Source: DATKZB01 sp035528235 (GTDB lineage: Bacteria; Planctomycetota; Phycisphaerae; FEN-1346). Taken from it: a DNA stretch of 10,689 bases. Below, piece after piece: positions 6,640 through 10,689 of the stretch (the stretch's first letter is position 1; the number at the start of each line of letters is the position of its first letter). The notes below the pieces were generated by a model. It was not told the origin of the DNA. It saw only the letters and a list, made by a program, of their open reading frames with translations, and made no database searches. The stretch covers positions 1 to 10,689 of the forward strand of contig DATKZB010000387.1 of assembly GCA_035528235.1 (NCBI GenBank), in the 5' to 3' direction. Position numbers and translations under genes: made by a program.

Positions 6640-8085
6640 GTGCCGCACAAGAACGTGGACGAACCAACCATCCGCCGCCGCCTCGCCCAGGCCGACCAGG
6701 GCCACGTACTCCACTTCTGGCGCCGCCTGTCGCCGAAGGGCCGGCGGAAACTGCTGGCCCAGGTGGCCGGTATCGACTTCGAGCAACTCGCCGAACTCAT
6801 CACGCGGCACGTGACGCATCCGCGGCCCGTGCGGCTGCCGCCGAACCTGAAGCCGGCCCCGTTCATCCCCCTGCCGACCACCGCCGCCGACCGACGCCAG
6901 CGCCGCCGCATGCACGACCTGGGCGAGCAACTCCTGGCCGCCGGCCAGGTGGCGGCCCTGGTCGTGGCCGGGGGCCAGGGCACGCGACTCGGCTACGACG
7001 GGCCCAAGGGCGAGTTCCCCATCGGGCCGCTCTCGGGGAGGCCGCTGTTCCAGATCTTCGCCGACGCCATCCTGGCCGCCCGCCGGGCCTACGGCGCCGC
7101 CATCCCGTGGTACGTCATGACGAGCCAGGCGAACGACGGCCAGACCCGGCGATTCTTCCGCCGGCACGGGTTCTTCGGTCTGCCCCCGGCAGATGTCCGG
7201 TTCTTCCGCCAGGGCATGGTGCCGGCCGTCGACTTCGAGGGCAAACTCATCCTGGCCGCGCCCGACGAGGTGGCCATGAGCCCCGACGGTCACGGCGGGT
7301 CGCTGCTGGCCCTGGCGCGGCAAGGCATGCTGGCCGACATGGCGGCGCGCGGCATCGAGCACATCAGTTACTTCCAGGTCGATAACCCGCTCGTGCCGCC
7401 GCTCGACCCCGTCTTCATCGGGTACCACGCCGCCGCCGGCAGCGACATGTCGAGCAAGATGGCCCGCAAACGCGACCCGCTGGAGAAGGTGGGCCTGTTC
7501 TGCACGTCCGGGCCCCGCCTGCACGTCATCGAGTACAGCGACCTGCCGGAGAAACTGGCCAAGGCCAGGAAGCGCGACGGCACGCTGAGGTCCGCGGCCG
7601 GCAGCATCGCCATCCACATCCTGAGCCGCGCGTTTGTCGAGCGGCTGACGGCCGGCGGGCGTTTCGCGCTGCCCGTCCACCGCGCCGCGAAGAAGATTGA
7701 CTACGTGGACGCCGCCGGAAAGACCCGCGAACCCGACAAGGCCAACGGCGTCAAGTTCGAGATGTTCGTGTTCGACGCCCTGCCGCTGGCCCGCCACCCG
7801 GTGGTCCTGGAGATCGACCGGGCCGCCGAGTTCAGCCCCGCCAAGAACGCCGAGCCCGAGGACACCGCCGGCACCGCCCGCCGCGACATGATGCGGCTCC
7901 AGGCGGCGTGGCTGGAGGAAGCGGGCGTCCGCGTGCCCCGCCGGCCCGACGGCGAGCCCCGGTTCTGGGTCGAGATCAACCCGCTCGCCGCCCGAAGCGT
8001 CGCCGACCTCCAGGCCCTCGTCCGGCGCGGCCGCATCCCGCGCGTCCTCGCCGACGACCTGTACCTCGGCCCCCAAGACGCCTGA
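6640..8085 (+). CDS. UDP-N-acetylhexosamine (UDPGP-family) pyrophosphorylase, eukaryotic-UAP type
   Basis: This 481-residue enzyme should make a UDP-sugar, most likely UDP-N-acetylglucosamine, from UTP and sugar-1-phosphate in the cytoplasm. The nucleotide-binding loop is VVAGGQGTRLGYDGPKG (108-124). Other blocks resemble eukaryotic UAP1/AGX: 'FFRQGMVPAVDFEGK', 'SPDGHGGSLLAL', 'VDNPL' (247-251), 'KMARKRDPLEKVG', the basic 'AAKKIDYVD' around K351-K352, and 'KANGVKFEMFVFDALPLA' followed by 'EFSPAKNAE'. UDP-glucose specificity cannot be excluded from reading alone. Start choice: GTG 6640 follows AAAGGGA at a suitable distance and gives the usual family length. The frame stays open upstream to an ATG at 6331, but the extra ~100 residues look like translated non-coding DNA. 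A REPIN-like double hairpin follows 28 bp after the stop. Bacteria usually use GlmU for this step, so a stand-alone UAP-type enzyme is notable. Confidence 0.9.
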   Translation: MPHKNVDEPTIRRRLAQADQGHVLHFWRRLSPKGRRKLLAQVAGIDFEQLAELITRHVTHPRPVRLPPNLKPAPFIPLPTTAADRRQRRRMHDLGEQLLAAGQVAALVVAGGQGTRLGYDGPKGEFPIGPLSGRPLFQIFADAILAARRAYGAAIPWYVMTSQANDGQTRRFFRRHGFFGLPPADVRFFRQGMVPAVDFEGKLILAAPDEVAMSPDGHGGSLLALARQGMLADMAARGIEHISYFQVDNPLVPPLDPVFIGYHAAAGSDMSSKMARKRDPLEKVGLFCTSGPRLHVIEYSDLPEKLAKARKRDGTLRSAAGSIAIHILSRAFVERLTAGGRFALPVHRAAKKIDYVDAAGKTREPDKANGVKFEMFVFDALPLARHPVVLEIDRAAEFSPAKNAEPEDTAGTARRDMMRLQAAWLEEAGVRVPRRPDGEPRFWVEINPLAARSVADLQALVRRGRIPRVLADDLYLGPQDA

Positions 8086-8113
8086 TGGATCGCCGCGCCA
8101 CCCCTCGTTCCCG

Positions 8114-8213
8114 CGCGGCGGCCTTCCTAGGCCGCCGCGATCGGGCCTGACGCATGTTCCTGGCGGCCTAGGAAGGCCGCCAGGCGGGATGAAGTAGCGA
8201 AGTTGCGTTGTAG
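8114..8213. repeat. REPIN-like element: two inverted hairpins plus tail
   Basis: Hairpin 1 has an 11-bp perfect stem CGCGGCGGCCT/AGGCCGCCGCG (8114-8124, 8129-8139) with loop TCCT. Hairpin 2 has an 11-bp perfect stem CCTGGCGGCCT/AGGCCGCCAGG (8159-8169, 8174-8184) with loop AGGA. The loops are each other's complement, so hairpin 2 is an inverted copy of hairpin 1, and the similarity extends outward (CGTTCCCGC versus the complement of GCGGGATG). A 19-bp spacer lies between. A second copy of 8141-8213 exists in inverted orientation at the window's right end. It sits between the convergent 3' ends of the pyrophosphorylase and queA. There is no T-run, so it is not a classical terminator, though it may protect 3' ends. 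Confidence 0.85.
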
Positions 8214-8239
8214 GATTAAGGTCTTTCCGTTAATGCCTC

Positions 8240-9337
8240 TCACACGATGAGCATGGCGTCGCCGTAACTGTAGAATCGGTATTCCTGCCGGACCGCCTCG
8301 GCATAGGCGGCCAGGAGGCGCTCGCGGCCGGCCATCGCCGCCACCATCATCAGCAGCGTGGAGCGCGGCAGGTGAAAGTTGGTCACCAGCGCGTCGACCA
8401 CGCGGAACCGGTACGGCGGATAGATGAAGAGCCGCGTCCACTGCCGCGCGGCACACACCTGCCCCGGCAGCGCCCCCTGGGCGGCCGACTCGAGCGCCCG
8501 GACGGTCGTCGTGCCGACGGCCACGACGCGCCGGCCCGCGGCCCGGGCGCCGTTGATTTGGTCGGCCGCCTCGGCCGACACTTCCAGGAACTCCTCGTGC
8601 ATCCGATGCTCGGCCGGCCGCTCGGCCCGGACCGGCCGAAACGTGCCCAGGCCGACGTGCAGCGTCACCATGGCCCGCTCGATGCCCCGGGCGTCGAGCC
8701 GGTCGAAGATCCGCCGGGTAAAGTGCAGCCCCGCCGTCGGCGCCGCCACGGCACCGTCGCGCCGGGCGTACACCGTCTGATAGTCGGCGACGTCGGCGGC
8801 CGCGTGCTCGTCGCCGGCGGGCTTGCGGCGGATGTACGGCGGCAGCGGCGGACGGCCCACCTCTGCAAGCAGCGTCATGGGGTCGGCATCACCGGTCGGC
8901 CGGACGCGCCAGACACCGGCCTCGGCGCGCTCGACGAGTTCGACCTGGGCGTGCGGCCGGTCGTGGGCGTCGACCACGTCAAGTTGCTCGCCCGCCCGAA
9001 TCCGCCCGCGGCCGGCCAGCAGCACCTCCCACAGGCCGCCTTCGAGGACGCGCAGAAAACACCCCTCGATGCGCGACCCCGTTTGCCGCCGGGCCGTGAA
9101 CGCCGCCGGGATGACCCGGGTGTCGTTCAGCACGAGCAGGTCCGACGCGCCCAGCAGGTCGGGCAGGTCCGCAAAGTGCCGATGCGCGAGCGCCCCGGTG
9201 GCCCGGTCGAGGACCAGCAGGCGCGAGGCGTCGCGCGGCCGGACGGGTTCTTGCGCGATACGGTCGGGCGGCAGGTCGTAATCGAACTGCGACACGACGG
9301 CGTCGTCGGGCGGCGCGGCGTTGGCCTCAGAGGTCAT
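8240..9337 (-). CDS. queA: S-adenosylmethionine:tRNA ribosyltransferase-isomerase (QueA)
   Basis: QueA transfers and rearranges the ribose of SAM onto 7-aminomethyl-7-deazaguanine in tRNA, giving epoxyqueuosine at the wobble position. The 365-residue length agrees with the family (E. coli about 356). Signature blocks are SQFDYDLPPDRIAQEP near residue 16, 'LLVLNDTRVIPA' (67-78), 'YQTVYARRDGAVAAPTAGLHF' around 186-206, 'VTLHVGLGTFRPV' (224-236), 'VGTTTVRALES' (274-284), 'TNFHLPRSTLLM' (319-330) and the C-terminal 'YRFYSYGDAMLI'. The protein is intact. ATG 9337 is chosen because conservation begins shortly after it and because a good -10 box sits so close that the mRNA would begin at this ATG. 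No Shine-Dalgarno sequence is visible, consistent with a leaderless message. An upstream in-frame ATG at 9427 would add 30 unconserved residues from the neighbouring repeat element. Confidence 0.96.
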   Translation of the reverse strand: MTSEANAAPPDDAVVSQFDYDLPPDRIAQEPVRPRDASRLLVLDRATGALAHRHFADLPDLLGASDLLVLNDTRVIPAAFTARRQTGSRIEGCFLRVLEGGLWEVLLAGRGRIRAGEQLDVVDAHDRPHAQVELVERAEAGVWRVRPTGDADPMTLLAEVGRPPLPPYIRRKPAGDEHAAADVADYQTVYARRDGAVAAPTAGLHFTRRIFDRLDARGIERAMVTLHVGLGTFRPVRAERPAEHRMHEEFLEVSAEAADQINGARAAGRRVVAVGTTTVRALESAAQGALPGQVCAARQWTRLFIYPPYRFRVVDALVTNFHLPRSTLLMMVAAMAGRERLLAAYAEAVRQEYRFYSYGDAMLIV

Positions 9338-9343
9338 GCGGCG

Positions 9344-9372
9344 ATTGTAGGCCGCGGCCGGGCCGGCGGCAA
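9344..9372 (-). promoter_or_regulatory. queA promoter, predicting a leaderless mRNA
   Basis: Read on the minus strand, TTGCCG (complement of 9367-9372) and TACAAT (complement of 9344-9349) are 17 bp apart, a good sigma-70-type arrangement. Six bases separate the -10 box from the A of the queA ATG, so the expected start of transcription coincides with the start codon. Confidence 0.7.
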
Positions 9373-9382
9373 AGGGATTGCG

Positions 9383-9391
9383 CCCGGCTTG
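9383..9391. repeat. Left 9-bp direct repeat (CCCGGCTTG), possible target-site duplication
   Basis: CCCGGCTTG here recurs exactly at 9568-9576, immediately outside the two ends of the inverted-repeat element 9393-9567 (one extra C on the left side). Direct repeats of this length directly flanking terminal inverted repeats are what transposition leaves behind. Confidence 0.6.
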
Positions 9392-9392
9392 C

Positions 9393-9567
9393 TGACCCCT
9401 CAGTTTCGGTGGGCAAAACCGAGCCACGACCGTCGTATCCGAGCCGCGACCGAGTATCCGAGCCGCGACCGTCAGGGAGCGGATCTGTGGCGGCGGGGCC
9501 GGCCTGCCGCTCCCTGACGGTCGCGGCTCGGATAGGGCACAACGCCATCACCGTAACTGAGGGGTTA
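9393..9567. mobile_element. MITE-like non-coding element, 175 bp
   Basis: The ends are 19-bp terminal inverted repeats (9393-9411 and 9549-9567) matching at 17 of 19 positions around the core ACCCCTCAGTT. Nested inside is a perfect 28-bp inverted repeat (9455-9482 and 9507-9534) with a 24-bp spacer. Three near-identical CCGAGCCGCGACCG motifs (9419, 9439, 9458; the first with one change) occur at 19-20 bp steps on the left side only. A 9-bp direct repeat flanks the whole. It has no coding capacity, so it would need a transposase in trans. It occupies the space between the divergent queA and acyltransferase promoters without breaking either -10 box. Confidence 0.7.
9455..9534. repeat. Perfect 28-bp inverted repeat
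   Basis: Arms 9455-9482 and 9507-9534 are exact inverse complements, beginning TATCCGAGCCGCGACC and ending AGGGAGCGG in the left arm. The spacer is GC-rich. In RNA or as a cruciform this would be extremely stable. No T-run follows on either strand, so it is not a canonical terminator although it could interrupt read-through in either direction. Confidence 0.92.
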
Positions 9568-9576
9568 CCCGGCTTG
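9568..9576. repeat. Right 9-bp direct repeat (CCCGGCTTG)
   Basis: This is the exact second copy of 9383-9391, abutting the right terminal inverted repeat. Its last three bases (TTG) are the first half of the -35 box of the acyltransferase promoter. Confidence 0.6.
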
Positions 9577-9602
9577 ACCCGGCCCCCCTGCCCGCCTACA
9601 AT
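9574..9602 (+). promoter_or_regulatory. Strong sigma-70-type promoter of the acyltransferase gene
   Basis: TTGACC (9574-9579), a 17-bp spacer and TACAAT (9597-9602) match consensus at five of six bases in each box with ideal spacing. Transcription should start near 9609, giving a leader of about 39 nt. CCTACAATCGC is shared with the divergent queA promoter. Confidence 0.8.
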
Positions 9603-9610
9603 CGCTGCCC

Positions 9611-9633
9611 GCGGGTCCGGTTGGCGGACCCGC
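9611..9633 (+). promoter_or_regulatory. 5'-terminal stem-loop in the acyltransferase leader
   Basis: GCGGGTCCG (9611-9619) and CGGACCCGC (9625-9633) form a perfect 9-bp stem with loop GTTGG. It begins about two bases after the predicted transcription start and ends 14 bases before the ATG, next to the GGGCGGGG ribosome-site region. A 5'-end hairpin of this kind is known to stabilise mRNAs; here that is inference. Confidence 0.6.
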
Positions 9634-9647
9634 CGGGCGGGGACCTC

Positions 9648-10601
9648 ATGGGCACGTGGCGCCAACGCGCTGTCTGGCGGATCCAGTATGCCGCGCTCCG
9701 GATGGTCGAGACGGCCCTTCAGTGCTTCCCCATCGAGACGAACCTGGCGACGGCTCGCCTGGCGGGGGACCTCCTATTCTGGCTCGACCGGCGGCACCGG
9801 CAGCGCGCCATCCGGAACCTCCGGGCCAGTTTCCCAGGCGCGAGCGAGGGGGCCCTGCGGCGCGCCGCCCGACGCTCGTGCCGGCACCTCATCATGGTCG
9901 GGGCCGAGGTCCTGTGCCTGCCGCGCCTCATGAGGTTCAACAGTTTCCTGAAGCACGCCGACCTATCCGGATGCATCGGGCAACTGGCGAACGTGGCTGG
10001 CGACAAGTCGTGCATCCTCATCTCGGGGCACTTCGGCAACTGGGAGATGGTGGGCTACGCCATGGCGGCCATGGGCCTGCCGCCGACGTCGGTGGCCCGG
10101 CCGCTGGACAACCCGCTGCTGAACGATTACATCCTGCGGCTGCGCGAGCAGACCGGCCAGCGGATCCTCCTGAAATGGGGCGTCACGCAAGACGCCATGA
10201 CCGAACTCGACCGCGGCCGGCCGCTGGCCTTCATCGCCGACCAGGACGCCGGCCGCAGCGGGTTCTTCGTCGATTTCTTCGGCCGCAAGGCATCCGCCTA
10301 CAAGAGCATCGCGTACCTGGCCATGGAGCGCGGCCTGCCCATCATCGTCGGCGGCGCGTACCGCGTGGGCGACCATTTCCGGTACCGGCTGGTCACGACG
10401 GGCGTCATCGACCCGGCCGACTACCCCGAGGGGGTGGACGGGGCCATCGCCATCACCCAGGCGTACACCGCGGCCATCGAGCGGCTGGTGCGCCTCGCGC
10501 CGGAGCAGTACCTGTGGGTCCATCGCCGGTGGAAGACGCGGCCGCCCGAGGAGCGCAAGAGGCGGCGCGAGCAGGGGCTCCCCGAGAAGGACATGGACTG
10601 A
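9648..10601 (+). CDS. LpxL/HtrB-family lysophospholipid (lipid A-type) acyltransferase
   Basis: The 317-residue protein belongs to the LpxL/LpxM (HtrB/MsbB) acyltransferase superfamily, inner-membrane enzymes that transfer an acyl chain from acyl-ACP to a lipid A precursor or related lipid. The catalytic block is ISGHFGNWEMVG with H128 and E133 in the HX4(D/E) pattern. Further blocks are 'RRHRQRAIRNLRASFPGAS' near the N-terminus, 'ADQDAGRSGFFVDFFGRKAS' from about residue 197, 'MERGLPIIVGGAYR' and the C-terminal 'QYLWVHRRWKTRPPEE'. The exact acceptor cannot be read from sequence. ATG 9648 follows GGGCGGGG; a TTG at 9621 is in frame but lies in the loop of the leader hairpin and adds unconserved residues. 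The gene has its own strong promoter, divergent from queA, and ends just before a REPIN-like repeat. Confidence 0.92.
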   Translation: MGTWRQRAVWRIQYAALRMVETALQCFPIETNLATARLAGDLLFWLDRRHRQRAIRNLRASFPGASEGALRRAARRSCRHLIMVGAEVLCLPRLMRFNSFLKHADLSGCIGQLANVAGDKSCILISGHFGNWEMVGYAMAAMGLPPTSVARPLDNPLLNDYILRLREQTGQRILLKWGVTQDAMTELDRGRPLAFIADQDAGRSGFFVDFFGRKASAYKSIAYLAMERGLPIIVGGAYRVGDHFRYRLVTTGVIDPADYPEGVDGAIAITQAYTAAIERLVRLAPEQYLWVHRRWKTRPPEERKRRREQGLPEKDMD

Positions 10602-10618
10602 CCATGAAGAGTCCACTG

Positions 10619-10689
10619 CTACAGCGCCACATCGCCACTTCATCCCGCGGCGGCCTTCCCAGGCCGCCAGGAACATGCGTCAGGCCCGA
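10619..10689. repeat. Second, inverted copy of the REPIN-like element, cut by the window edge
   Basis: The complement of these 71 bp aligns with 8141-8213 over its full length: 66 identical positions, five substitutions and one 2-bp gap. The hairpin GGCGGCCT-TCCC-AGGCCGCC (10649-10668) corresponds to hairpin 2 of the first copy with its stem shortened to eight pairs. The partner hairpin would lie beyond the right edge. It begins 18 bp after the acyltransferase stop, again at a gene's 3' end. Confidence 0.85.

Noticed and set aside
6281..6667. 128-residue minus-strand frame just upstream of the pilin-like gene
   Set aside because: Arginine-rich product without motifs, no supported ribosome site, and it overlaps the pyrophosphorylase start and promoter region.
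6493..8076. 527-residue open frame on the minus strand
   Set aside because: Exact antisense shadow of the pyrophosphorylase gene, which has full family motifs.
8114..8184. Bidirectional intrinsic terminator between the pyrophosphorylase and queA
   Set aside because: The stems are strong but neither strand has a T-run after them, and the same sequence recurs elsewhere, so a dispersed repeat explains it better.
8372..9517. 381-residue open frame on the plus strand
   Set aside because: Antisense shadow of queA running into the repeat element.
10604..10689. Possible start of a new gene (ATG 10604, open to the window edge)
   Set aside because: The frame enters the REPIN-like repeat after a few codons and there is no good ribosome site; too short to support.

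Overview
The window looks like part of a Planctomycetota genome. The DNA is GC-rich (my visual impression is about two thirds G+C). It has a prepilin-like protein with the C-terminal His...Asp-Gly pattern typical of that phylum, a large secreted propeller/CBM9-like protein, and intergenic regions full of palindromic repeats. The assignment to a phylum is inference; no rRNA or tRNA gene is present to fix it.

Layout. From 1 to 1298 (+) lie the tail of an unidentified protein and, overlapping or abutting it, a DUF362-family protein ending in a two-cluster 4Fe-4S domain. Convergent to these, 1360-4695 (-) encodes a 1111-residue secreted protein (FlgD-like Ig, beta-propeller, EF-hand loop, CBM9-like domain). 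The gene-free stretch 4696-5314 holds a 43-bp tandem repeat, two other hairpins, an A-tract cluster and, at its right end, a good rho-independent terminator for the next gene. That gene, 5315-6277 (-), is a type II secretion/type IV pilin-like protein. A 362-bp divergent spacer separates it from a eukaryotic-type UDP-N-acetylhexosamine pyrophosphorylase (6640-8085, +). A REPIN-like pair of inverted hairpins follows, then queA (8240-9337, -), then a 175-bp MITE-like palindromic element lying between the divergent promoters of queA and an LpxL/HtrB-family acyltransferase (9648-10601, +). The window ends inside a second, inverted copy of the REPIN-like element.

Functions. The genes do not form one obvious pathway. 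The pyrophosphorylase (activated amino sugar) and the acyltransferase (lipid A-type acylation) both fit outer-membrane envelope synthesis, the propeller/CBM9 protein and the pilin-like protein belong to the exported proteome, and queA makes a tRNA modification. I found no defence system, CRISPR array, RNA gene or transposase. The most noteworthy material is non-coding: three different palindromic repeat families, one with the hallmarks of a miniature transposon (terminal inverted repeats and a 9-bp flanking duplication) that has become part of a promoter region, and two clear sigma-70-type promoters, one of which predicts a leaderless queA mRNA.
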